NCBI GenBank assembly: GCA_902470065.1
Contig: CABRFA010000003.1
Location: 30,912 to 94,911 of the forward strand
Direction: 5' to 3'
DNA length: 64,000 nucleotides
From: an uncultured Collinsella sp.
Lineage (GTDB): Bacteria; Actinomycetota; Coriobacteriia; Coriobacteriales; Coriobacteriaceae
In this document: positions 17,977 to 26,989 of the stretch, in pieces
Layout: each line of letters begins with the position of its first letter
Position numbering within the stretch: the stretch's first letter is position 1
Position numbers and translations under genes: made by a program
Notes under the pieces: generated by a model
Seen by the model: the letters and a program-made list of their open reading frames with translations, nothing else
What the model was told of the DNA's origin: nothing
Databases searched by the model: none

Positions 17977-18858
17977 ATGCAAAACCTTTTAGAACTCAAA
18001 GGTATCTCACGCCGTGTGAGCGACCGCTTTTCGCTGCGCGACGTCACGCTTGCCGTGGAACCCGGCCAGATTGTTGGCTTTGTGGGCGCAAACGGCGCCG
18101 GCAAAACCACGACGATTCGAGCCGCGCTCGGGCTTATAAAGCTCGATGCCGGCGAGGTGCACCTGTTTGGGCAGCGCTGTGGCGCCGACGCGCCCGATGA
18201 AACGCAGCGTTGCCTGCGCACTCGTGTCGGCCTCGTGCTGGACACATGCCCCTTCCCTTCCACACTCAAGGTGACCGAAGTTGAGGCACTCGTAAGCCCG
18301 GCATACCCCACCTGGAGCCACGACACCTTCTCCAGCCTCATCGACCGATTTGGCCTCGATCCCAAGGCAAAGGTCAAGGACCTCTCCCGCGGCATGGGCA
18401 TGAAGCTGCAGCTTGCCTGCGCGCTCAGCCACAAGGCCAAACTGCTCGTTTTGGACGAAGCCACCGCGGGCCTCGATCCCATGGCACGCGAGGAGCTGCT
18501 TGATGAGCTGCTTGCCTTTGTCGCCGACGGCCAGCACAGCGTGCTGCTCTCGAGCCACATTACATCCGACCTCGATCGCGCCGCTGATCGCGTCATCTGC
18601 ATCGATAATGGCTCGATTATTTTTGACCTGCCGCGCGAGGATATTACCGACCGCGCTGGCATCGCCCACTGTACCCAAGCACAGGCCGCCGAGCTTATGG
18701 CTTGCGTCGAAGGCGCCCGTGCCGCCCGCCATGCCTACAGCGTGGACGTGCTCGTGCCCAACCGTCGCGATACGCTCGAGGCCTTCCCCGAGATTCCCTG
18801 CGATCGGGCAACCATTGATGACTATCTTCGCCTCATGCTGAAAGGAGCTTCGAAATGA
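17977..18858 (+). CDS. ABC transporter ATP-binding protein (YtrB-like)
   Basis: A 293-residue ABC ATPase. Walker A is GANGAGKTTT (about 37-46), the signature is LSRGMGMKLQLA and Walker B is LLVLDEATAGLD; the switch His is in LLSSH. The C-terminal extension is typical of ABC-2 exporters. The start at ATG 17977 follows AAGAAAGG. It pairs with the permease at 18855, whose start overlaps its stop by 4 bp. Confidence 0.9.
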   Translation: MQNLLELKGISRRVSDRFSLRDVTLAVEPGQIVGFVGANGAGKTTTIRAALGLIKLDAGEVHLFGQRCGADAPDETQRCLRTRVGLVLDTCPFPSTLKVTEVEALVSPAYPTWSHDTFSSLIDRFGLDPKAKVKDLSRGMGMKLQLACALSHKAKLLVLDEATAGLDPMAREELLDELLAFVADGQHSVLLSSHITSDLDRAADRVICIDNGSIIFDLPREDITDRAGIAHCTQAQAAELMACVEGARAARHAYSVDVLVPNRRDTLEAFPEIPCDRATIDDYLRLMLKGASK

Positions 18859-19553
18859 AACGCGCCTTTATGTCCGAGCTCGCCATCGTTCGCACGCTTA
18901 TCCCAAGCATCGCGGGCGTCAGCCTGTTCATCTTCGTTGTGTTGACCCTTGCCAACGCGTCGGATGGCGATTCCGGCATGAGCGCCGGCGCCTGCGCGGT
19001 CAGCGCCATGTCGCCCATCATGGTCATGAGCTCGCTGGCCGGCTTCGACAATCAAAATGGCTGGGAGCGTTATCGGGCAACGCTGCCCTTCTCGCGCAAA
19101 GACATTATTTGCGCACGCTACCTGAGCGTTATTGTCTTCTCGGCTGTCATGACGTGCGCCGCCGCGCTTCTGAGCATCGTCTCCATCCCGCTATTCAACA
19201 GCGTGGGCATCCCCTCGACGGGACAGACGGTCTTTGAGATCGCTATAGCCTCGGCAGCATCGATGCTCATCTCCCTCATGATGGTGTTTTTGGCACAGCC
19301 GCTGTTCTTCCGATTTGGACACATGGAGGCGCTGCGCCTATCCGTCGGCCTGCTTGCCCTGCTCTGGTGCCTTGCCATTGCCACGTTGAGCTCCTCCAAC
19401 CCCATCAGCAACTGGCTCATGTCGATTGCCGGGGCAAATCCCGATCCCGCCGTCCTTGGCTGTCTGTGTGCAGGCATCGCCACACTTGCCCTCGCGCTAT
19501 GTGCAATCAGCTGCACCGTCAGCACCAAGGTTTATCGAGTACGCGACCTGTAA
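18855..19553 (+). CDS. ABC-2 type permease of the GntR-linked transporter
   Basis: A 232-residue membrane protein with about six hydrophobic segments (roughly 15-35, 48-66, 88-110, 130-150, 165-185 and 200-222). It has an RATLPFSRKDIICARYLS motif typical of ABC-2 permeases in YtrA-linked systems. The ATG overlaps the ATPase stop (ATGA), so the two are translationally coupled. Export substrate is unknown. Confidence 0.82.
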   Translation: MKRAFMSELAIVRTLIPSIAGVSLFIFVVLTLANASDGDSGMSAGACAVSAMSPIMVMSSLAGFDNQNGWERYRATLPFSRKDIICARYLSVIVFSAVMTCAAALLSIVSIPLFNSVGIPSTGQTVFEIAIASAASMLISLMMVFLAQPLFFRFGHMEALRLSVGLLALLWCLAIATLSSSNPISNWLMSIAGANPDPAVLGCLCAGIATLALALCAISCTVSTKVYRVRDL

Positions 19554-19680
19554 TCGACAGCTAAAAAGCTTAGGTGGTACCCCGCTTATTTTTTCAATGA
19601 AACAAGGCGGCATAGCGTCACCACCGCCCCTCACAGCAGGCCGTCTAGTTCTTGGCAACCAAAAAGACACCGTCAGCATA

Positions 19681-19864
19681 TCGAAGGTGAATACTTTTCC
19701 GAGAAGTGAACGAGTAAAAACAGTGCCCTGTAGCATCGACATTTTTAAGGACTCAATTCCTGCGGTTTTTGTCTAAGAATCCTGCAGTTTTGTTCGAAAA
19801 AAGTGTGCATGTTCCAGGGGTCCAGATTTACTCGTTCACTTCGCGGAAAACCATTCACCTTCGA
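19681..19864. repeat. Long imperfect inverted-repeat element
   Basis: Left arm 19681-19746 and right arm 19796-19864 are inverted copies over about 65 bp; shared words include TCGAAGGTGAAT, TTTTCCG, GAAGTGAACGAGTAAA and CCCTG. The 50-bp centre holds two direct copies of an ATTCCTGCGGTTTT-like word. The element occupies the 449-bp gap between the ABC permease and the EamA gene; no convincing gene lies in that gap. It may be a non-autonomous palindromic (MITE-like) element or a structured RNA. Confidence 0.65.
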
Positions 19865-20002
19865 TTCGAGCCTTAACCAAATGCCCTCTCGAACTATGGC
19901 CCCTGTCTCACCACAGCGATATCAAAGCTTCATGGCGGGACGGTATCATCGGACGAGCGCCGTAAATCTGGCGCGGTCGTTCTTTGGGGAGGCATTTCAC
20001 CC

Positions 20003-20878
20003 GTGTCGTGGGTCGCAGCAGCATTTGTGTCGGCTTTCTTTGCCGGCATCACATCTATCCTGGCCAAATGCGGCATCAAGCAGACCGACTCCGATGTCGC
20101 GACGGCCATTCGCACCTGCGTGGTGCTCGTTTTCGCCTGGGCAATGGCGGGCATTTCTGGATCCATTGGAACCATCGGCAGCATCGAACCCAGATCCTGG
20201 CTCTTTCTCGTCCTCTCGGGACTCGCTACCGGTGCTTCGTGGATCTGTTACTTTAAGGCGTTGGGCATCGGAGACGTCAATAAGGTCGTACCGGTCGACA
20301 AGATGAGCACCGTACTCGCCGCACTGATCGCCATCGTACTTTTTGGCGAGACGAGCAACCTTGCGGTTAAGCTCGTGGGAACCGCTGTCATCACCCTCGG
20401 CACGTTTTTAATGATCGAGAAGAAGCAGTCTGCCGGACCCGAGCAGCAGCAAGACCGGACCTGGCTCGCTTACGCCCTCGGCGCCGCCGTGTTCGCGGCG
20501 CTCACGTCCATCCTTGCCAAGGCTGGCATCGAAGGCGTCGAATCCAGCCTGGCCACGGCAATCCGTACCTGTGTGGTACTGGTTATGGCATGGGCAATCG
20601 TGGCAGCTAAAGGCAAGATGGGCCAAGCCGTGCACGTAGACCGCTATGAACTCGTATTTCTCGCGGCATCGGGCATTGCGACTGGCGCATCGTGGCTGCT
20701 ATACTACTACGCCATCGCCACAGGCCAGGTGAGCGTCGTGGTGCAGATCGACAAACTATCGATTGTCGTATCGGTACTATTTGCGCGCCTGGCATTCAAC
20801 GAAAAAGTCTCGCGACGCAGCGCTATCGGTCTCGCCCTCATCGTACTGGGCACCGCCGCGCTCGCGGTTTGGAAATAG
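20003..20878 (+). CDS. EamA family transporter with duplicated halves
   Basis: A 291-residue, roughly ten-helix DMT transporter. The two halves are near-copies: ITSILAKCGI...VATAIRTCVVLVFAWA in the first and LTSILAKAGI...LATAIRTCVVLVMAWA in the second, each followed by SG(L/I)ATGASW. This shows internal duplication of a 140-residue unit. It starts at GTG 20003 with GGGGAGG 10 nt upstream. Substrate is unknown. Confidence 0.88.
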   Translation: MSWVAAAFVSAFFAGITSILAKCGIKQTDSDVATAIRTCVVLVFAWAMAGISGSIGTIGSIEPRSWLFLVLSGLATGASWICYFKALGIGDVNKVVPVDKMSTVLAALIAIVLFGETSNLAVKLVGTAVITLGTFLMIEKKQSAGPEQQQDRTWLAYALGAAVFAALTSILAKAGIEGVESSLATAIRTCVVLVMAWAIVAAKGKMGQAVHVDRYELVFLAASGIATGASWLLYYYAIATGQVSVVVQIDKLSIVVSVLFARLAFNEKVSRRSAIGLALIVLGTAALAVWK

Positions 20879-20970
20879 CGCCGATTCCGAGCGAGATCTA
20901 GGCGCTCGCAAATCCATGACACAGCGCCACACCGGGCCTAGGGTGCTTGTATCGACCGTGCGCCACCGTG

Positions 20971-22275
20971 CTACTTGCGCAGCGACTTGGGCAGCGGAAT
21001 GCCAGCGGCGATGGCTGCGGCGATGATCATGCAGACAATCCCCTTGAGCGGGAAACACATGAGCAGCAGGCCCACGACCATGACCGGCTGACGCATGACC
21101 GCACCCATCGTCGATGCCGTGCAGACGGCGACGCAAAAGACCGGATCTGCGCCGGTGAGGATGGCAAGGCCGTAGCCCAGGCTTACGCCCGAGAAGATAA
21201 CGGGGAAGAAGTGGCCGCCGCGCCAACCCATGTTGATAAGAGCTGGGGTCAACATGGCCTTAACAAGACCGGTCGCGATAAGCACGCCAGCGGGAATGGT
21301 CAGGTAGGTTTCCATGAGCACGTCGGCCTGGGTCTCGCCGGCAAACATGGTGTAGGGCAGGACCGTGCCACAGATGGCGAGCGCCAGACCGGCTAGCATG
21401 GCCTTGACGACAGGACGCTCCCCTATTGCATGGGACAGCGCTTCGCTTGCGTGCTCAGAGACAAAGTACAGCCAGCCGCAAACGGTGCCAACCAACGCCA
21501 GCGGAATGAGCCAGGTAAGCTCCAGGTTACCCACCACGGCGGCCTCGAACCTCGGCATACCCATGCCGCCGCCCATGAGCTGGCCGAGCAGCAGGTAGGT
21601 GCCCAGGCCGCCGGCAATCGCAATACCGTAGACCACCGTCTTTTGCGCCTTGGGCAGCTTGATGGTGATCTCGCCGGACATGGACTCATCGTCGGCGTCT
21701 TCGCCCTGGCCGTCGGCGCTACCGGCAAGCGGCGCCACAAAGCCAAAGACGGGCGCGGTAAAGAGCGCCGTCAGGGCAGCCTGGGTACCCAGCAGCGTGA
21801 GCTCCCTAAACTCGGCGCCAAAGCGACGCATGCGGTCGCCGACCCAGCTGCACAGACCGGCGATAACGCCGGTCAGGCCGGCCTCCGGTCCAATGCTTCC
21901 GCCAAACAGCAGCGGCAGCAACGCCGCGAGCGAAAGCTTGCCCAGGTTGTCGTACGGGTAGCGCCCGTCTTGCTTAACCTTAGCCATCACCTGGTTGAGG
22001 TCATCGGTCTTGGTGCCTGTCATCTTCTCGTACAGACCGATTAACAGACCGCCCAGCAAGCAGACAAAAAATGGGTACGGCAGAAAGCCAAACGGGCCAC
22101 TGGCAAGCTCGGGCGAAGCGACGCCCAGCGCGTGCGGAATCTCGGTCCATAGATAGTCGATGCCGTGCTCCATCGCGAAAAAGAACAGCCAGACCGCGGC
22201 ACCTGCGAACGCACCGGTCACGGCAACGCTAACTAAAAACAGCGCGCGGTTTGTGGGTTTGGCAAGGTTATCCAT
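20971..22275 (-). CDS. ClC family voltage-gated chloride channel/transporter
   Basis: A 434-residue polytopic protein with the ClC selectivity motifs GGSIGPEAGLTG (about 126-137, containing the gating glutamate) and GGHFFPVIF (the GxFxP motif). The first Ser/Pro motif is less clear, as in YfeO-like members. An acidic Asp/Glu-rich cytoplasmic insert (GQGEDADDE) sits near residue 190. It likely carries chloride or another anion, by channel or H+ exchange. GGGAGG precedes the ATG at 22275. Confidence 0.88.
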   Translation of the reverse strand: MDNLAKPTNRALFLVSVAVTGAFAGAAVWLFFFAMEHGIDYLWTEIPHALGVASPELASGPFGFLPYPFFVCLLGGLLIGLYEKMTGTKTDDLNQVMAKVKQDGRYPYDNLGKLSLAALLPLLFGGSIGPEAGLTGVIAGLCSWVGDRMRRFGAEFRELTLLGTQAALTALFTAPVFGFVAPLAGSADGQGEDADDESMSGEITIKLPKAQKTVVYGIAIAGGLGTYLLLGQLMGGGMGMPRFEAAVVGNLELTWLIPLALVGTVCGWLYFVSEHASEALSHAIGERPVVKAMLAGLALAICGTVLPYTMFAGETQADVLMETYLTIPAGVLIATGLVKAMLTPALINMGWRGGHFFPVIFSGVSLGYGLAILTGADPVFCVAVCTASTMGAVMRQPVMVVGLLLMCFPLKGIVCMIIAAAIAAGIPLPKSLRK

Positions 22276-22400
22276 CGGGTCCTCCCGCGGTCAAAGTCGA
22301 CATAGTTACGTTTTATTGTAGAGCGAGCGTTGCCCGAACGAGCCAACCGTCTGCGCCGCAAACGGCACCATTGGGAGCCATTGTGGGGCAGGCTCAAGAC

Positions 22401-22934
22401 TTATCCGTTGATAATCGAGGCAATCTCGCGCAAATCGTCGGCAAAGTAAATGCCGTGCTGGCGCTGCGGGCTCGATAAACCCTTATCGATCATGTGCCCG
22501 AGCAGCGCCTTGAGGTCGTTGTAGTAACCGTCCAGGTTATACAGGATGCACGGAGCACTCAGGTGCCCCAACGACACAGCGGACATGACCTCGGCAATCT
22601 CCTCGAGCGTGCCCGTCCCACCGGGAAAGGCGATGAACGCATCGCCGAGCTCAATCATCTTGGCCTTGCGCTCGGCCATATCACTCGTCACGATAAGGTC
22701 GTCGATGCCGTCGTGCTGAAACTCGGCCTCGATAAAAAAGCTCGGCTCCACACCCGTCACGTGTCCGCCAGCATCGAGCACGCTATCAGCGAGCGCACCC
22801 ATCAGGCCCGATTTGGACCCGCCGTATACCAGCGCGTGTCCATTGGCGCCAATCCAGTTGCCCAGCTCCTGCACCGCGGGCAGAAATGCCGGGTCATTGC
22901 CAGTGTTGGCACCCAGGTACACGGTGATGTTCAT
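22401..22934 (-). CDS. LOG family (TIGR00730) Rossmann-fold protein
   Basis: A 177-residue protein with the LOG motifs VYGGSKSGLMGALADS, MAERKAKM and PGGTGTLEE. Characterised members are cytokinin-riboside 5'-monophosphate phosphoribohydrolases; in bacteria the natural nucleotide substrate is often unknown. The start is ATG 22934 behind AGGAGG. It lies downstream of the K+ channel gene and may be cotranscribed. Confidence 0.88.
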   Translation of the reverse strand: MNITVYLGANTGNDPAFLPAVQELGNWIGANGHALVYGGSKSGLMGALADSVLDAGGHVTGVEPSFFIEAEFQHDGIDDLIVTSDMAERKAKMIELGDAFIAFPGGTGTLEEIAEVMSAVSLGHLSAPCILYNLDGYYNDLKALLGHMIDKGLSSPQRQHGIYFADDLREIASIING

Positions 22935-22969
22935 ATTTGTCCTCCTCATCGTGACGCGCGGCGCCCGCT

Positions 22970-23395
22970 CTAGCGTTGGCGACGCCGATATTCGCGCACG
23001 CGGCGCGAAAGATCGGCAAGCTCGTCGCGATCGAGCTCTTCCAAATGCTCAAGATCGTCCATAAAGCGCGCCATGGTGTCCTTTTGACGCATCTTGATAA
23101 GCGTATTGCAGTAGTTCACCGCCACGCCCGTGAGCATGGCGATGTAGAAGATGCTGATAACGCTCAAGACGACGGTAATAGCGCGGGCAACCGGTGTTTC
23201 GGCCGGAATGTCGCCAAAGCCGATGGTCGAGACTGTCTCAAAGCTAAACCAAAGTCCATCGCCAAAGGTGAGGGTCGTGGGCTCGGACAGCCAGACAGCT
23301 GTCGAGCACAGCAAGTAAAAGATAAGAAACAGGCCCGTGATGCGCGCAAAGCCAGCCTGTCGCAGCACATCGGCAAGCGTCCTCAACTTGTTCAT
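22970..23395 (-). CDS. Two-helix potassium channel protein
   Basis: A 141-residue protein with an N-terminal helix, a second helix, a pore loop carrying the selectivity filter TIGFGD, and a C-terminal helix followed by a charged coiled-coil-like tail (MDDLEHLEELDRDELADLSRR). This is the KcsA-like 2TM architecture; there is no RCK domain. The start is ATG 23395 behind AAAGGGG, and the upstream extension to 23446 is not needed. Confidence 0.85.
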   Translation of the reverse strand: MNKLRTLADVLRQAGFARITGLFLIFYLLCSTAVWLSEPTTLTFGDGLWFSFETVSTIGFGDIPAETPVARAITVVLSVISIFYIAMLTGVAVNYCNTLIKMRQKDTMARFMDDLEHLEELDRDELADLSRRVREYRRRQR

Positions 23396-23449
23396 CGCGA
23401 CCCCTTTTCCCAGACGCCCAATCACGTTCGCTCGGTATTGTCCCACAAC

Positions 23450-23505
23450 CGACAGTTAGGGACGTTCCTTTTGTGCCGGCAGAAAGGGACTGTCCCCAAC
23501 TGCCG
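23450..23505. repeat. Dispersed palindromic repeat (GGGACGTTCC family)
   Basis: Arms gacagttagggacg and gggactgtccccaactg pair imperfectly around a ttttgtgccggcag centre. It shares words with the element at 9461. It lies between the K+ channel gene and the divergent sensor kinase gene. Confidence 0.55.
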
Positions 23506-23593
23506 GGCGGAACCGTTTAGCGGTGCTGCTGCCGGCTGGGCAGGCTGAGCTGGTATCCTTATGCGGTAATGTCTTGATTCGTTAGGATTGCAT

Positions 23594-26398
23594 GTGAGAG
23601 CTGCCACTGTCCTTCGTTCAGCTATATATCGCGCCTTGGCCGTTGCGCTTACCGCGCTCGCCGTACTGAGCGCCGTCGCGCCCGCCCCTGCCTTTGCCGC
23701 CGACTCCGATCAGCAAGTCAAGACGGTCCGTGTCGGCTGGCTCGTCAGCAACGAGGGCTTCCAGGACGGCACCCCCGGCGAGCGCCTCTCGGGATGGGGC
23801 TACGAGTACCTCCAGACCCTGTCGTACTATACGCCCGGCTGGCAGTACGAATATGTCTCCGGCACCTTCGCCGAGCTTATGGACATGCTCGAGGCAGGCG
23901 AGATCGACCTCATGCCCAACATCTCCTACTCCGAGGAACGCGCCCAAAAGCTGCTCTTTTCCTCGAACCCCGAGGGCACCGAGCGCTACTACATCTACGC
24001 TAGGCCAGACCGTGACGACCTCGCAAAGGGTAACCCTCAAGCACTCCAGGGTCTCACTATCGGCTGCAACCCCAGCGTTATGCAAACCTTCGTTGGCAAG
24101 CAGTGGCTCGCCAACGAAGGCATTACCTGCACCTATAAAGAAATCGACACTGGCGGCGCCCTCTTTGACGCGCTCGCAAACAACGAGGTCGATGCCGTCA
24201 TCATGAACGACACCATTTCGTCGCCCAGCGCCTCCCCCATGTTCTACATTGGTTCGAGCGACTACTACTTTGCCGTCCCCAAAAGCCGCCCCGACCTGAT
24301 GGACGACATCAATGCCGCCATGTCGGCAATCGCCCGTGTCAACCCACGCTATATCGACGAAGTCAAATCTAACTACTCGGTCCAAAACAGCGGTTCATCA
24401 TCGCTCAACAGCCCCGAACGTTCCTGGCTCAAAGCAAATGACAACACCATCACGCTCGGCTACATTACGGGCAAACTCCCCTATTGCAACGAAGACGAAA
24501 ACGGCGAAATGGAAGGCTCGCTCGCATCGCTTGCGACGACGTTGCACGATAAATTTGGCATTACGGTCAAAACCGTCGCCTTTGATAGCTACAAGATGAT
24601 GTCAAAGGCCCTGTCAAAGGGAAGCATAGACGTTGCGCTACCGGTATACCGAGATTACTGGTTTGCCGAGCAATCAGGCGTTGTGCAGTCGGTATCGTTG
24701 GGGACCGTGTCCCTCACCGCCATCCACACCGGCGGCAACCTGAACAAAGACCTTCAGAACATCGCCTGTACCAAATCATCGTTTATCAACCAAAATGTAC
24801 TTGAAAGTCTGTTCCCCACAGCGACCGTGACCGAATACCAATCCGACGATGAAGCGTTCGACGCCCTCAGGAAGGGAACGGCACATTGCATCGTCGCTCC
24901 CAGCTCACGCGTAAAAACCATCGGCGACCGTTATGATCTCGAGAGCTACAAGACGGTCGAGCTCCCTGACACCTGTGAGCTCTCGTGCTGGATTTCGCGC
25001 GGAAAGCCCGAGCTGCTGGGAATCATCAACAAGGGCATCATCAATGCCGGAGAATCGCTCTCCGCAAGCAATTACTCATCCACGTCGTACACGGCCCAGG
25101 AATCCAACACGCTTCAATTCCTTTATCGCAACCGCACCGCCGTTGCCGCTACCCTCATCGGTATGTTGTCGGTCGGCATCGTCCTGCTCATCTGGGCGCT
25201 CGTGCGCGCTCGAACCGAGCGCAAAAAAGCCGATGCTGCCAACGCCGCTAAGACGGCATTCCTCACGCGCATGAGCCACGACATCCGTACGCCGCTCAAC
25301 GGTATCCTGGGCCTTATCGAGATCGAGGAATTGAAGGAAGGCGATATCCAGGTCGCCCGCGAGAGCCGTGCCAAAGCGCGCGTTGCCGCCAATCACCTGC
25401 TCTCGCTGATCAACGACATCCTCGAGATGGGCAAAATCGAAGACCGCAAGCTAACACTGGAGCATGCGCCTTTTAACCTCAAAGAGCTCTGTGACGATAC
25501 ACTGGTGCTGTGCAAGCTCCGCGCGTCCAGTAACGGCATCACCATACAGGACAATAGTCTGCCGTACGCCACGGGGCCATATATGATCGGCAGTCCCACC
25601 CATATCCGACAGATCATAATCAACCTGTTAGACAACAGCATTAAGTACAACAAGCGCGGCGGCTCCGTCACCTTTAGTTCAAAGACCAAGCCACTCGATG
25701 ATGGGCGCGCGCTCTTTTGCTTTAGCGTTTCGGATACCGGCATTGGCATGGCTCCCGAGTTTTTAAAGCATATCTATGAACCGTTTGCCCAAGAAGGTGA
25801 CGATGCGCGCAGCAAGTTCCAAGGAACCGGCATGGGCATGCCAATCGTCAAGTCGCTTATTGAACTGATGGGCGGTACCATCGAAGTCACCAGTGAGCTC
25901 CATGTAGGCACCTCGTTCTACGTGGAGATTCCGCTCGATATCGACGAGAATCCCCAGGCGCGGGCGAATACGGTTGAGAGTGCGCCCGACTGCTCGCTCG
26001 CCGACATGAACGTGCTGCTCGCCGAAGACAACGAATTGAATGCCGAGATTGCCCAGGCGCTGCTAGAATCCGAGGGCATCGTGGTCACCCGCGCCGCCAA
26101 CGGCAACGAAGTTGTCGATCTGTACCTGTCGCATCCCGCCGGTAGCTTCGATGCCATTTTGATGGACATTATGATGCCGGGCATGGACGGCTACGAGGCA
26201 ACCCGCGCGATTCGTCTGAGCGAGAAGGTCGATGCAGCCGATATCCCCATCATCGCGCTCACCGCCAATGCCTTTGCCGAGGACGCCAAGGCGGCACACG
26301 ATGCTGGCATGAACGCCCATCTGTCCAAACCGCTCGACTTTAACAAGCTCAAAAACATATTCGCCCGCATCAAGAAAAACGGATCCGTTTCGCTATAG
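23594..26398 (+). CDS. Hybrid sensor kinase with two fused solute-binding domains (BvgS-like)
   Basis: A 934-residue membrane kinase. A signal peptide (1-35, ending PAFA) is followed by two SBP_bac_3-type periplasmic domains (about 40-255 and 275-495) and one membrane helix (about 515-536). The HisKA domain has MSHDIRTPLNG with His 562, the HATPase domain has NLLDNSIKYNK, DTGIGMAP and GTGMGMPIV, and the C-terminal receiver has Asp 858 in ILMDIMMPGMDG. It should sense a small ligand, perhaps an amino acid, outside the cell. No separate output regulator is adjacent. The start is taken as GTG 23594 behind AGGA; TTG 23588 is in frame. The receiver has no DNA-binding output, so a phosphorelay partner must be elsewhere. 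Confidence 0.9.
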   Translation: MRAATVLRSAIYRALAVALTALAVLSAVAPAPAFAADSDQQVKTVRVGWLVSNEGFQDGTPGERLSGWGYEYLQTLSYYTPGWQYEYVSGTFAELMDMLEAGEIDLMPNISYSEERAQKLLFSSNPEGTERYYIYARPDRDDLAKGNPQALQGLTIGCNPSVMQTFVGKQWLANEGITCTYKEIDTGGALFDALANNEVDAVIMNDTISSPSASPMFYIGSSDYYFAVPKSRPDLMDDINAAMSAIARVNPRYIDEVKSNYSVQNSGSSSLNSPERSWLKANDNTITLGYITGKLPYCNEDENGEMEGSLASLATTLHDKFGITVKTVAFDSYKMMSKALSKGSIDVALPVYRDYWFAEQSGVVQSVSLGTVSLTAIHTGGNLNKDLQNIACTKSSFINQNVLESLFPTATVTEYQSDDEAFDALRKGTAHCIVAPSSRVKTIGDRYDLESYKTVELPDTCELSCWISRGKPELLGIINKGIINAGESLSASNYSSTSYTAQESNTLQFLYRNRTAVAATLIGMLSVGIVLLIWALVRARTERKKADAANAAKTAFLTRMSHDIRTPLNGILGLIEIEELKEGDIQVARESRAKARVAANHLLSLINDILEMGKIEDRKLTLEHAPFNLKELCDDTLVLCKLRASSNGITIQDNSLPYATGPYMIGSPTHIRQIIINLLDNSIKYNKRGGSVTFSSKTKPLDDGRALFCFSVSDTGIGMAPEFLKHIYEPFAQEGDDARSKFQGTGMGMPIVKSLIELMGGTIEVTSELHVGTSFYVEIPLDIDENPQARANTVESAPDCSLADMNVLLAEDNELNAEIAQALLESEGIVVTRAANGNEVVDLYLSHPAGSFDAILMDIMMPGMDGYEATRAIRLSEKVDAADIPIIALTANAFAEDAKAAHDAGMNAHLSKPLDFNKLKNIFARIKKNGSVSL

Positions 26399-26440
26399 TT
26401 TGTGCTCAACCACCACGCACGACCAGAAAGGAAGCCAACG

Positions 26441-26920
26441 ATGTTTAGGCCCTTGCGTCGAAAGAAACGCGCCATCACTGACGAGGAAGCGCGCGAACTG
26501 CTCGCCACCTGCAAGCGCGGCGTCTTTGCCGTCAACGGCGACGATGGCTACCCGTACGCCATTCCCGTCAACTACTTCTTTGACGCCGAGCACGACAAGA
26601 TTTATTTCCATGGCGCCAAGGCTGGCCACAAGGTCGACGCACTCAAGCGCGATGACAAGGTCTGCTTTACCGTTTACGGAAACGAGTGGTACCAGAACGG
26701 CGACTGGGCTCCCTACGTTATGAGCACCGTCGTCTTTGGCCGTTGTCGCCTGGCGAATGACACCCCCGCGTTTATCGAGGACAAAGTCCGCCAGCTCGCC
26801 CTTAAGTACTACCCTTCTGCCGAGGAAGTCGAAGAGGAAATCGCCAAGGACATTAAGGGCGTCCAGCTCTACGAGATTACGATTGAGCATCTCTGCGGTA
26901 AGCAGATTCAGGAAAAGTAA
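26441..26920 (+). CDS. Pyridoxamine 5'-phosphate oxidase family protein
   Basis: A 159-residue split-barrel flavoprotein of the NimA-like type: GVFAVNGDDGYPYAIPVNYFF, then a KIYFHGAKAGHKVDAL flavin-binding segment and a KVCFTVYG strand. The family binds FMN and includes nitroreductases and unknown oxidoreductases. The start is ATG 26441 behind AGAAAGGA. It lies 42 bp downstream of the fused kinase in the same direction and may be part of its output or cotranscribed. Confidence 0.85.
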   Translation: MFRPLRRKKRAITDEEARELLATCKRGVFAVNGDDGYPYAIPVNYFFDAEHDKIYFHGAKAGHKVDALKRDDKVCFTVYGNEWYQNGDWAPYVMSTVVFGRCRLANDTPAFIEDKVRQLALKYYPSAEEVEEEIAKDIKGVQLYEITIEHLCGKQIQEK

Positions 26921-26947
26921 GCCCCTCAGCAGGCCTCATCAATAGCA

Positions 26948-26987
26948 ATATGGCCCGGTTCCAACCCACCTTGGAACCGGGCCATAT
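26948..26987. terminator. Strong bidirectional terminator
   Basis: Perfect stem atatggcccggttccaa (26948-26964) / ttggaaccgggccatat (26971-26987) with a 6-nt loop, between the convergent flavoprotein and sensor-kinase genes. Confidence 0.8.
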
Positions 26988-26989
26988 GC

